Program-made: the position numbers and the translations under genes
Part shown: piece by piece, positions 16,697-24,338 of the stretch
Position numbering within the stretch: position 1 is the stretch's first letter
How the letters are laid out: each line of letters begins with the position of its first letter
Notes under the pieces: generated by a model
The model's database searches: none
What the model saw: the letters and a program-made list of their open reading frames with translations, nothing else
What the model was told of the DNA's origin: nothing
Assembly: GCF_900188415.1 (NCBI RefSeq)
Contig: NZ_FZNV01000005.1
Span: 124,001-188,000 of the forward strand
Direction of reading: 5' to 3'
DNA: 64,000 nucleotides
Source of the DNA: Maribacter sedimenticola
GTDB lineage: Bacteria; Bacteroidota; Bacteroidia; Flavobacteriales; Flavobacteriaceae

Positions 16697-17887
16697 TTAT
16701 TTCGTACTAATAAACGCCACCAATTCTCCTGACCTATACCCTTTCTCTCTTGGTTGCAAACAAATAAATCCGTTAGATTTGGATAGGCTTAACAAATCTC
16801 CCGATCCATTTTCACTAATTGGTACTGCATAAATACCCCCTTTTTCTCTTTTTGTACATACTTGAATAAAACGTGTTAAAGGTGGCTTAATATGTATTTC
16901 CCCGGAAAGCTTAATATATTGGTTGGCAACTGGGATATTCCAACATTTATGAAGCCAAGGTAAAAAATAGACATGAAAATTGGCAAATGTGGAAACCGGG
17001 TTTCCTGGAAAAGAAAATATGACCGTTTTCAGTTCTTTATGCACACCGAACCAAAATGGTTTTCCTGGTCTTTGAGCAACCCTATGAAAAACCTTTTCCA
17101 CTCCCAGGGATTCCATAACCTCAGGGATAAAATCAAATTTTCCTTTAGAAACACCCCCACTCAGTAGCAACACATCATTTTGTTCCAATGCAGTTTGAAG
17201 TGATTTAGACAGTGCCTCCTTATTATCTATAAGATGTAGGGTATTAGTAGGTATAGCCCTTGTTTGCAAAGCGGCCTCCAAGGTTATGGTATTGGATTTC
17301 CGTATTTGATGTGGTAACGGTACTGCATCAACCTCTACTAGTTCATTACCTGTAGCTATCGTGGTGATTTTTGGGTTTGCCTTTACCGTTACATATGATT
17401 TGCCCACAGTTGCCATTACCCCTATTTCCGCAGCCGTAATCTTAATACCTTTTGTCAATAGAACAGCCCCAGCTTTTTCATCGCTTCCTTTGTAATGTAT
17501 GTTTTGCCCTTTGGTAACCTTTTCATTGATTACCGCTACGTTATCGGTTATGGATATGTGTTCGTACATAATCACCGTATCGGTATTCTTGGGCACCACC
17601 GCTCCGGTCATAACTTCTACGCAATTACCCACAGTACGTAACTCCTGCTGTGGTGCACCAGCTGCAGCTACTCCTTCAATTTGAAAGATATGGTCCGTAT
17701 TAATGTGGTCAGAATAATTAATAGCAATCCCGTCCTTTGTAGCACGGTCAAAAGGTGGAAAATCCCTATCCGCACAAATATCCTCTGCTAAAACCCTCTG
17801 CAGGCTTTGCATAAGTGGAACCACTTCAACACCCAATTCCAAAGTATGTTCCAATACATGAGTATAGGCCTGATCAAATGAAATCAT
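16697..17887 (-). CDS. moeA: Molybdopterin molybdotransferase
   Basis: 396 residues, usual for MoeA. It inserts molybdate into adenylylated molybdopterin. Landmarks are DRDFPPFDRATKDG near 40-53 (the canonical RDxPxFDxSxMDGYA region, here with variations), GAVVPKNTDTVIMYE near 93-107, the MoCF domain with TGNELVE near 180, LLSGGVSKGKFDF near 247, and the SFPGNPVSTFANF loop near 304. It is the last recognisable cofactor gene of the operon, separated from tauE by 39 bases. A TATCTTTA near-consensus element at 17892-17899 could add an internal promoter. Confidence 0.94.
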   Translation of the reverse strand: MISFDQAYTHVLEHTLELGVEVVPLMQSLQRVLAEDICADRDFPPFDRATKDGIAINYSDHINTDHIFQIEGVAAAGAPQQELRTVGNCVEVMTGAVVPKNTDTVIMYEHISITDNVAVINEKVTKGQNIHYKGSDEKAGAVLLTKGIKITAAEIGVMATVGKSYVTVKANPKITTIATGNELVEVDAVPLPHQIRKSNTITLEAALQTRAIPTNTLHLIDNKEALSKSLQTALEQNDVLLLSGGVSKGKFDFIPEVMESLGVEKVFHRVAQRPGKPFWFGVHKELKTVIFSFPGNPVSTFANFHVYFLPWLHKCWNIPVANQYIKLSGEIHIKPPLTRFIQVCTKREKGGIYAVPISENGSGDLLSLSKSNGFICLQPREKGYRSGELVAFISTK

Positions 17888-17926
17888 ATCATAAAGATAA
17901 AAATTACCTTAGGAAAAGGTAAGAAA

Positions 17927-18706
17927 TTAAAAAACACCTAGACCATTTACCAATAGCACACGAATACCAACCAACAAAACCAGTAATGACGTAACCCTTT
18001 TTATGCCTTTGGCAGATAATTTTTTTAAACTGATGCGAATACCCAACTGCCCCCCTAAAAGAACAGCTATTAAAAAGCAAATGGTCTCGCGCCAAGGTAA
18101 TGATAATGCATTGCTTGTCACTAACCCAAACAAACCGGAAATTGAATTTACCAGAATGAAAAAACTCGCCAATGCCGCAATTTTAATGGCTTTGTCCCAT
18201 TTTATATGATTTAGTACCGGGGCCAGAAAAATACCCCCACCAATGCCTACCAACCCAGACAGGAAACCAATACCCGATCCAAGTATGTAGCTTAGATAAT
18301 TAGGATATGCCTTGGTCTCAGCGGTATTGTTCAAATTAAATGTCTGTAACGCCAAAGAAATTGCCGACAGAATTAGCGCACTTCCTAAAATGATAAAAAA
18401 TATATGTTCTTTTAACCGAAACGACGCACCTAAAAACGCCAAGGGTATACTTGCGACTACAAAAGGTAGAAAATCCTTTAATTTGGCGTGGCCATTTTTA
18501 AAATATAAATAGGTACTTCCAGATACTACTACCAAATTACACACCAAGGCTATTGACCTAATTGCAAAAAAACTGGATAAGAAAAGGGTCAATAATGCTA
18601 GATAACTTGAGCCCCCACCAAAACCTACGGAGGAATACAATGTGGCAATCATAAAAAACCCGATACACAAAAGTGCTAATTCATCAATGGGTAAGAGCAT
18701 ATACAT
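17927..18706 (-). CDS. TauE/SafE (TSUP) family membrane transporter
   Basis: 259 residues, about eight membrane segments. It belongs to the TSUP family, which moves sulfite, organosulfonates or related sulfur anions. The repeated family motif is seen as SSVGFGGGSSYLAL near 25-38 and LVGIGGGIFLAPVL near 150-163. It overlaps the end of moeB/rhodanese by 23 bases, so it is a true part of the cofactor operon. That position suggests supply or removal of a sulfur compound linked to molybdopterin sulfuration or to a molybdoenzyme such as sulfite oxidase. A start at 18700 is also possible. Confidence 0.88.
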   Translation of the reverse strand: MYMLLPIDELALLCIGFFMIATLYSSVGFGGGSSYLALLTLFLSSFFAIRSIALVCNLVVVSGSTYLYFKNGHAKLKDFLPFVVASIPLAFLGASFRLKEHIFFIILGSALILSAISLALQTFNLNNTAETKAYPNYLSYILGSGIGFLSGLVGIGGGIFLAPVLNHIKWDKAIKIAALASFFILVNSISGLFGLVTSNALSLPWRETICFLIAVLLGGQLGIRISLKKLSAKGIKRVTSLLVLLVGIRVLLVNGLGVF

Positions 18707-19757
18707 CTATATGGTTCATTCCACCCAAAACATTGACAAATTCATTGGATGGAAAAAGTTCACGAAGTAGAGCGATCGCTTTTTTACTACGTACTCCAGA
18801 CTGGCATATTATATATACAGGTGCTCTCAAATCAATTTCATTTGCCCTTTCCTTAAGCTCGCTCAAAGGAATATGTTTTGCCCCTGCTATATGTTGTCTT
18901 GAAAACTCCTTAATAGTTCTTACATCTACCAACTCTGTACCGCCAGGCGTATATATTTGTTGAAAATTCTTGGCCTCTATGGATGCAATAGGAATTTCAC
19001 ACTCAAATTCATAACTTTTTTCCAACTGTATTATGCTTTTGTTCTTGGGGTTTAAACTCAAATTCATACGTTGGAAACGTTGGGACAATCCGTCAAACAA
19101 TAATAGTACTCCAGATAGCACCTCCCCTATTCCAGTAATTATCTTAACGGTTTCCAAGGCCTGTAGATTACCAATTATTCCTGGTACTATCCCCAGAACG
19201 CCATGATCATTGCAGTTGGGTACGGCATCTGCCCCTGGCATTTCCGGAAACAAACAACGATATGTTGGCCCATCCCCATAGTTAAATACACTTACCTGTC
19301 CTTCAAAACCATGTAATGCACCGTAAACAAAAGGTTTGTTTAAAATAACACATGCATCATTGATTAAGTACCTTGTAGGAAAGTTATCCGTGGCATCAAT
19401 GACCACATCATAATCACCAATGATTTGTAAAGCGTTCAAAACAGTTAAAAAAGTTTGATGCACAATGATTTCAGTATCGGAGTTTTGCGCAAGCAATTGG
19501 TTTTTGGCGGCCAACACCTTTGGTTGCCCCACCATTTTTTCCGTATATAGGACTTGACGGTGTAAATTTGATAAGGAAACCACATCGTTATCAACAATAC
19601 CTAAGGTACCAACGCCCATTGCATTTAAATAGGTAAGGACAGGAACCCCCAACCCCCCAGCACCTACAACCAAGACCTTTGCCGACCTTAGTTTTTGCTG
19701 GCCTTCATTACCAAAACTTTTTAAAGTTGTCTGTCGTAGGTATCTATTATCGTTCAT
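18684..19757 (-). CDS. moeB: MoeB/ThiF-type adenylyltransferase fused to rhodanese
   Basis: 357 residues. The N-terminal E1-like domain (~1-245) has the ATP site VVGAGGLGVPVLTYL (~31-45), the adenylation region NLHRQVLY, and the DATDNFPTRYL motif near 127. The C-terminal rhodanese domain (~262-357) has the Cys loop CQSGVRSKKA. It should adenylate the MoaD C-terminus and pass sulfur to make the thiocarboxylate. Of the four zinc cysteines known in E. coli MoeB, only one remains (TYRC); the second pair is absent (LNPKNK). ThiS activation is an alternative role, but operon context favours MoaD. Confidence 0.9.
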   Translation of the reverse strand: MNDNRYLRQTTLKSFGNEGQQKLRSAKVLVVGAGGLGVPVLTYLNAMGVGTLGIVDNDVVSLSNLHRQVLYTEKMVGQPKVLAAKNQLLAQNSDTEIIVHQTFLTVLNALQIIGDYDVVIDATDNFPTRYLINDACVILNKPFVYGALHGFEGQVSVFNYGDGPTYRCLFPEMPGADAVPNCNDHGVLGIVPGIIGNLQALETVKIITGIGEVLSGVLLLFDGLSQRFQRMNLSLNPKNKSIIQLEKSYEFECEIPIASIEAKNFQQIYTPGGTELVDVRTIKEFSRQHIAGAKHIPLSELKERANEIDLRAPVYIICQSGVRSKKAIALLRELFPSNEFVNVLGGMNHIDVYALTH

Positions 19758-20347
19758 AATCCCAATTTTTGCAATGCCTGGGAATAATCTTCCTTGGAAT
19801 TTGCATTTAACAACACTTCCTTATTTCTTGGGAACACTAAATGAATATCTGTATTAATTAAAAATTTACGTGGACACGACCCATTTCCATTATTTAGATA
19901 GGCAATGGATTGCTCTAAGGACTCCGGTTCCCAAATAGCACACAATGGTTCCGGTAAAGGGTCATCCACATTGGCAAAAGCACTTGCTATTTTTTGGGTA
20001 TTGCGACCTGCAACCAATTCTTGTAGAGCCTTAATATCAATTAACGGAAGATCACATGCCAAAACAAGCCAAGCCACCTCAGGATAGGCCGCGTGTGCAG
20101 ATAGTAAACCGTTATAAGGCCCCCTATATTCATCTTGATCTATGATCGTTTCAAAATCCTGGGAAATTTCTTCTTCCTGATCACTACGTATACTTAAAAA
20201 GGTACGTTCACAAACTTTACTCAACAATTGATATAAATGTTCCCGTTGTGGGAGCTGGTGGTATGTAATCAACCCCTTATCATTACCCATTCTTGTACTT
20301 TTACCCCCAGAAAGTACTAATCCGTATAGCTTAACGTTGGAAATCAT
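19754..20347 (-). CDS. mobA: Molybdenum cofactor guanylyltransferase
   Basis: 197 residues from the ATG at 20347. This start is chosen over a longer one because a GGAGGT Shine-Dalgarno sequence lies 4-5 bases upstream and the protein then begins MISNVKLYGLVLSGG like other MobA. MobA attaches GMP to Mo-molybdopterin to give MGD, used by DMSO-reductase-type enzymes such as nitrate reductases. The nucleotide motif LVLSGGKSTRMGNDKG and the LVLACDLPL metal-binding Asp are intact. It overlaps moaC by 17 bases and moeB by 4. Confidence 0.92.
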   Translation of the reverse strand: MISNVKLYGLVLSGGKSTRMGNDKGLITYHQLPQREHLYQLLSKVCERTFLSIRSDQEEEISQDFETIIDQDEYRGPYNGLLSAHAAYPEVAWLVLACDLPLIDIKALQELVAGRNTQKIASAFANVDDPLPEPLCAIWEPESLEQSIAYLNNGNGSCPRKFLINTDIHLVFPRNKEVLLNANSKEDYSQALQKLGL

Positions 20348-20807
20348 GCTTACCTCCAGTTTTTTGTTCCAGTTGAATTGTACCGATGACGATATCCTGT
20401 GATAATGCTTTGCACATATCATAAATGGTAAGTGCGGCAATGGATACTCCTGTCAACGCTTCCATTTCCACACCGGTCTTCTCATTACATTTTACGGTAC
20501 ACGTTATTTTAAATTGGTGCTCACCCGGAACTATTTCCACATTTATTTTAGAAAGGTTTATTTGATGGCATAGCGGAATTAGTTCTGCTGTTTTTTTTAC
20601 CCCTTGAATTCCTGCAATTACCGCCGTTTGTACAATACTCCCTTTTTTACCTACAAAATCCTGGTCTGTCAAGGATTTGAACACTGTATGGGGAAATGTG
20701 ACCGTACCGGAGGCTATAGCTTGCCTTACAGATGCATCTTTTAGCGAAACATCTACCATGGTAGCATTACCAGATTCGTCTATGTGTGATAACTTTTTTT
20801 CCATCAT
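20331..20807 (-). CDS. moaC: Cyclic pyranopterin monophosphate synthase
   Basis: 158 residues, typical stand-alone MoaC. It converts 3',8-cyclo-7,8-dihydro-GTP to cPMP. Signature stretches are HIDESGNATMVDVS at the N-terminus, ELIPLCHQINL with the catalytic His near 83, and GVEMEALTGVSIAALTIYDMCKA with the KTGVEMEA active-site loop near 110. There is no C-terminal MogA fusion. It overlaps moaA by 4 bases. Either of two tandem ATGs (20807, 20804) could be used; an AGGAGG lies immediately before the first, which favours the second on spacing. Confidence 0.95.
   Translation of the reverse strand: MMEKKLSHIDESGNATMVDVSLKDASVRQAIASGTVTFPHTVFKSLTDQDFVGKKGSIVQTAVIAGIQGVKKTAELIPLCHQINLSKINVEIVPGEHQFKITCTVKCNEKTGVEMEALTGVSIAALTIYDMCKALSQDIVIGTIQLEQKTGGKHDFQR
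20352..20357 (-). promoter_or_regulatory. Strong Shine-Dalgarno sequence that fixes the mobA start
   Basis: Minus-strand GGAGGT is spaced 4 bases from the ATG at 20347, inside the end of moaC. Strong SD sequences are rare in flavobacteria, so it decides between the two possible mobA starts. Confidence 0.6.
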
Positions 20808-21787
20808 CCTCCTATAGAAGTCATTGAATTACTGAATACATCCTTATACTTTTCTTGAGCCTCAAAACCTGTTTTGGCCCTGCTTCCTACCGCTTGTAAA
20901 ATTGCGGATTTTATGTTCGCTTCAACATCATCCGCCCGCATGATATCCCTTAAATTGGCACTTGCTTTTGCATATAGACAGGTGATTACGTCACCCGTAG
21001 CGGAAATCCGTAACCTGTTGCAACTGCCACAGAACGTTCTACTGAACGAAGGAATGACGCCAAAAGTTCCCTTAAAACCGGGAATTTTATAGTTAATGGA
21101 GGTAGAAGTTTTAGGGGATTGCAATTTATAATAGCCAGGATGCGCCTCTTTAATATGCGCAAGAATTGCCCTAAAATCCCATTTTATGGACTGAAATTCC
21201 TTGGAACCACCATTGAACGGCATTTCCTCTAAAAAACGAACCGACACGTTATAATGTTTGGTAAGTTCTAACATAGGAATAATATCCTCTATATTCTGAC
21301 CATCCAATGCGATAAAATTTATCCGGACATTGAACCCTTCGGTAATTAGCCGTATCATATTATTATACACTACATCATAATGGTTGCGACGCGTAATACG
21401 TTCAAAAGTTTCGCGATTGATGGCATCCATACTGACATTTATATTCTTAATGCCCAATTCTTTCAATTCATCTATATACGGACCGATTAAGGTAGCATTG
21501 GTGGTCACTGAAATATCTTTTAAACCTGTAAGGGATGCCAGATTGCGTAACAAAACCATTAAATCCTTTCGTACAAAAGGCTCTCCCCCGGTAATACGGA
21601 TCTTATCTATACCTTGTGAAACCATAAGGGAACTCAAACGAACCAATTCATCTATTGTGAACAATTTGTCGTTTTTGGCAAAATTGATTCCTTCCTCTGG
21701 CATACAATAATTGCACCGCAAATTACATCGGTCCGTAACGGCCAATCGTAAGTAATTAATGGTCCTATTATGATTATCTACTAGCAT
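20804..21787 (-). CDS. moaA: GTP 3',8-cyclase (radical SAM)
   Basis: 327 residues. The N-terminal radical SAM cluster CNLRCNYC (Cys21, 25, 28) and GGEPFVRKDL near 64 bind Fe4S4 and SAM. The second Fe4S4 site is formed by CGSCNRLRISATGDVITC near 255-272. The essential C-terminal Gly-Gly (SIGG) is present. It catalyses the first step of molybdenum cofactor synthesis from GTP. It follows moaE after 68 bases and overlaps moaC, keeping the two sequential enzymes coupled. Confidence 0.97.
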   Translation of the reverse strand: MLVDNHNRTINYLRLAVTDRCNLRCNYCMPEEGINFAKNDKLFTIDELVRLSSLMVSQGIDKIRITGGEPFVRKDLMVLLRNLASLTGLKDISVTTNATLIGPYIDELKELGIKNINVSMDAINRETFERITRRNHYDVVYNNMIRLITEGFNVRINFIALDGQNIEDIIPMLELTKHYNVSVRFLEEMPFNGGSKEFQSIKWDFRAILAHIKEAHPGYYKLQSPKTSTSINYKIPGFKGTFGVIPSFSRTFCGSCNRLRISATGDVITCLYAKASANLRDIMRADDVEANIKSAILQAVGSRAKTGFEAQEKYKDVFSNSMTSIGG

Positions 21788-21855
21788 TTACCTTATTCAA
21801 GTTCAACATCAAACACATTTAATCTACTTTCTAAACTTACTCCTTTTAAAACAAC

Positions 21856-22272
21856 TTATGGATGTGCCGAAACCCAGACCGACTTGTTCTTGAATTTCTC
21901 CTTTTTCCAAATAGGCACAGTTTCCTTTAGCGTATCGATTAAAAACCTACAAGCTTCAAAACAGGCATCCCTATGAGCAGAAGATGCCCCAACTATTACA
22001 ACAGGCTCTGCCACTCCTTTCTCTCCCACTGCATGGCGCAGGACCACCTTATTAAGATTCCATTTTTCAATTGCCGTATCGGCAATTTTTTCCATTTCCT
22101 TTAAGGCCATGTCTCTGTAGGTTTCGAACTCCAAGGCAATTACCTGTTCTTGGTTTGTAAATTCACGAACCGTACCCACAAAAACGCAAATACCGCCGCT
22201 TTCAACATGGTTCAATTCGGTATACACCTTAGCGGTATCTATAACATCTACTATTTCTACTACTATTTTCAT
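21856..22272 (-). CDS. moaE: Molybdopterin synthase catalytic subunit
   Basis: 138 residues. MoaE transfers sulfur from the MoaD thiocarboxylate to cPMP to form molybdopterin. Landmarks are GGICVFVGTVRE near 26-37, LEFETYRDMA near 47 (active-site region), SSAHRDACFEACR near 96 and the catalytic-lysine segment PIWKKEKF near 119-126. It overlaps moaD by one base (TAATG), as expected for subunits of one heterotetramer. Confidence 0.96.
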   Translation of the reverse strand: MKIVVEIVDVIDTAKVYTELNHVESGGICVFVGTVREFTNQEQVIALEFETYRDMALKEMEKIADTAIEKWNLNKVVLRHAVGEKGVAEPVVIVGASSAHRDACFEACRFLIDTLKETVPIWKKEKFKNKSVWVSAHP

Positions 22273-22514
22273 TAGCCCCCGCTTACTGGTGGTATTATTG
22301 CAATTTCATCATTGCCGCTCAAAGTTACATCATCATTGGCATATTCACTATTAACGGCCACGGCAAGGGTCTTTAATTTTAAGAACTCCGGATAATTCTT
22401 AATCAAATCCTTTTTTAACGCGGCAACCGTTGCCGGCTTGGCCTCCTCATCAGAAAACAAGATTTCCGAACTACCAACAATATCCTTGGCTATTCCAAAA
22501 AACAATACGTTCAT
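22272..22514 (-). CDS. moaD: Molybdopterin synthase sulfur carrier subunit
   Basis: 80 residues from the ATG at 22514. A TTG three codons upstream at 22523 is rejected because it overlaps the -7 element. MoaD is a ubiquitin-like protein whose C-terminal Gly-Gly is adenylated by MoeB and then carries the thiocarboxylate. The C-terminus IPPVSGG is intact. It is the first gene of the cofactor operon, isolated from the upstream gene by a terminator (22557-22580). Promoter spacing of 6 bases suggests a leaderless message. Confidence 0.94.
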   Translation of the reverse strand: MNVLFFGIAKDIVGSSEILFSDEEAKPATVAALKKDLIKNYPEFLKLKTLAVAVNSEYANDDVTLSGNDEIAIIPPVSGG

Positions 22515-22520
22515 CTGCTT

Positions 22521-22528
22521 CAAAATTA
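22521..22528 (-). promoter_or_regulatory. -7 promoter element for the molybdenum cofactor operon
   Basis: Minus-strand TAATTTTG, 6 bases before the moaD ATG. Confidence 0.62.
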
Positions 22529-22549
22529 TTTGAATTTCAAGTTAGTTAT

Positions 22550-22580
22550 AAAAACTAAGGTGCCATAAAAATGACACCTT
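22550..22580 (-). terminator. Intrinsic terminator after the DUF6503 gene
   Basis: On the minus strand AAGGTG-t-CAT-TTTT-ATG-g-CACCTT forms a 9-bp stem with one internal mismatch and is followed by AGTTTTT. It separates the DUF6503 gene from moaD. Confidence 0.75.
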
Positions 22581-22612
22581 TATTAACTAAATAATAATAA
22601 TTTGATCCACAA

Positions 22613-23410
22613 TCAATCCACCACCTTTGCATTGGAAGGTTTGGCAAAAAATGTTGTTGGCTCAGCGCTTTTTAACAGTTTGGCATTTTCAAACTTAACC
22701 GTATTCACCCGGTCCTTTACATTATTGTTTTCAGTAGAATACCAGGAAATAGCACTCGGTAAAAGTACCTCTCCTACTTTATTCCAATTTGCATATTCTA
22801 TCCAGCTGATCTCGTTGGATGGTATACCGCTAAAATAGGTTACGGTATATCCCAACCATTTCATTTGAAAAGTTTCTGGATCATAGTGTAGAAAATATTC
22901 GTCTTTAGATGAGGCACCTACACCGTTGTTAAAAGTAATATGGAATCCCGGATAGGAAACCCCATCCACGACCAATGCAGGTATCTCCTCATAATTAAGC
23001 CCTTCATCTGCCAGCACAAAGGGCATGGCATAAAAATAAAACATTAGATTATGGTAAAACTTAGGTTTACCCTCGTACGAACCGGCCTCATCCATCAACC
23101 AAACATCTTTCCCGTCAAAACCTAAACTGTAAGTTTCCGCTATGATCTTATCGGTCCTTCTGTATAGGTCAACTATATGGGTTTCTACACTAGCCGGTTT
23201 TGGTAAATCAAAACGTAAGGTTTTATACTGTTTCCAATTATCCAACCCACCGTGTGCATTCAATACCTTAAAAAATTCTTGCGGATAGGTATTTAAGGTA
23301 ATTTGTTCTTCAGTTTGGGCCGCGGTGTCTATAATCTCCTCTTTTTTTGGAGCTTCCTTGCACGAAAAGGCAAATGATACTAGCAAGCACCCTAAAATGT
23401 ATTTCTTCAT
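22613..23410 (-). CDS. DUF6503-like lipoprotein
   Basis: 265 residues with a lipoprotein signal (FAFSC, Cys17). The mature part starts with an acidic linker and then the family's LNAHGGLDNWKQYKTLRFDL segment near 50. Beta-rich sequence follows, with repeated aromatic positions and a motif of the type found in outer-membrane lipoprotein carrier (LolA/LolB) folds. DUF6503 proteins are frequent in Bacteroidota, with no function proven. It is transcribed on its own: the cofactor operon begins after its terminator. The family name is from memory of the pattern. Confidence 0.7.
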   Translation of the reverse strand: MKKYILGCLLVSFAFSCKEAPKKEEIIDTAAQTEEQITLNTYPQEFFKVLNAHGGLDNWKQYKTLRFDLPKPASVETHIVDLYRRTDKIIAETYSLGFDGKDVWLMDEAGSYEGKPKFYHNLMFYFYAMPFVLADEGLNYEEIPALVVDGVSYPGFHITFNNGVGASSKDEYFLHYDPETFQMKWLGYTVTYFSGIPSNEISWIEYANWNKVGEVLLPSAISWYSTENNNVKDRVNTVKFENAKLLKSAEPTTFFAKPSNAKVVD

Positions 23411-23473
23411 ATTTTCTTAGGTTAATTTGAATTCTCTTGGTCGATATTATTTAGCCTACTTAACAGATTAGAT

Positions 23474-23481
23474 TACTTTTG
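23474..23481 (+). promoter_or_regulatory. -7 promoter element for trmH-type gene
   Basis: TACTTTTG ends 6 bases before the ATG at 23488. It overlaps an alternative TTG start at 23479, which is therefore unlikely. Confidence 0.62.
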
Positions 23482-23487
23482 TACCTA

Positions 23488-24300
23488 ATGCACGAACATA
23501 AACATATAAGTAGCGCCCAAAACCCTTTAATCAAAAAGGCTGTTTTATTAAAGGATAAGGCTAGGGAACGCAAAAAGACAGGACTCTTTTTATTAGAGGG
23601 ACTGCGTGAATTGAGCATTGCCATTAAGGCCGAATATGAAATTACGACCATTTTTTATTGTGCTGATATTTTTGAGAACAGCGATGGCAATAGCCTTTTA
23701 AAAGATTTTCCTGAAAATAAAATAATTTCCGTTAGTCATGAAATCTATAAAAAACTAGCTTATAGAGATACTACAGAAGGTATTTTGGCCATTGCAAAAG
23801 GAAAAGACCATACTTTGTCCACTTTAGCGTTCAACAAACCCAATCCGCTTATCCTTGTTGCTGAGGCCCCTGAAAAACCAGGAAATATAGGTGCGTTGTT
23901 AAGAACGGCAGATGCTGCCAATTTAGACGCCGTTTTTATTGCAAACCCAAAAACGGACCTGTATAATCCCAACATTATACGATCAAGCGTTGGATGTGTA
24001 TTTTCAAGGACAATCAAGACAGGGAGCACACAAGAAATTATTTCCTATTTACAACAGGAACGGTTTGGCATTTTCTGTGCCGCATTGACCGCATCAAAAG
24101 AATACACCTCAATAAACTATACTGGCCCTACAGCTATAGTGGTCGGCACCGAACATGATGGACTTAGCAAGGAATGGCTTTCCAATTCAACTCAAAATAT
24201 TATAATACCAATGGAAGGAGAAATAGACTCCATGAACGTTTCGGTATCAGCGGCAATACTTATCTTTGAGGTCAAAAGACAACAAAAACTTGGGCGTTAA
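23488..24300 (+). CDS. SpoU/TrmH-family RNA 2'-O-methyltransferase
   Basis: 270 residues from the ATG at 23488. The N-terminal substrate-binding domain (~1-100) is followed by the SPOUT domain. SAM-binding knot motifs are AEAPEKPGNIGALLRTADAA (motif 1, near 132), VVGTEHDGLSKEWL (motif 2, near 215) and IPMEGEIDSMNVSVSAAIL (motif 3, near 236). It methylates a ribose in rRNA or tRNA; RlmB-like 23S activity is possible but the target is not determined. It leads a run with an M48 protease and relA. Confidence 0.92.
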   Translation: MHEHKHISSAQNPLIKKAVLLKDKARERKKTGLFLLEGLRELSIAIKAEYEITTIFYCADIFENSDGNSLLKDFPENKIISVSHEIYKKLAYRDTTEGILAIAKGKDHTLSTLAFNKPNPLILVAEAPEKPGNIGALLRTADAANLDAVFIANPKTDLYNPNIIRSSVGCVFSRTIKTGSTQEIISYLQQERFGIFCAALTASKEYTSINYTGPTAIVVGTEHDGLSKEWLSNSTQNIIIPMEGEIDSMNVSVSAAILIFEVKRQQKLGR

Positions 24301-24338
24301 CCCGTTAACCATTAAACAAAAAACCAATAGCATTTTTT

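Noticed and set aside
20348-20440. 31-residue extension of MobA
   Set aside because: It is read through moaC codons and precedes a strong SD and a normal MobA N-terminus.
23479-23487. TTG start for the trmH-type gene
   Set aside because: It overlaps the promoter element TACTTTTG; the ATG at 23488 gives a normal N-terminus.
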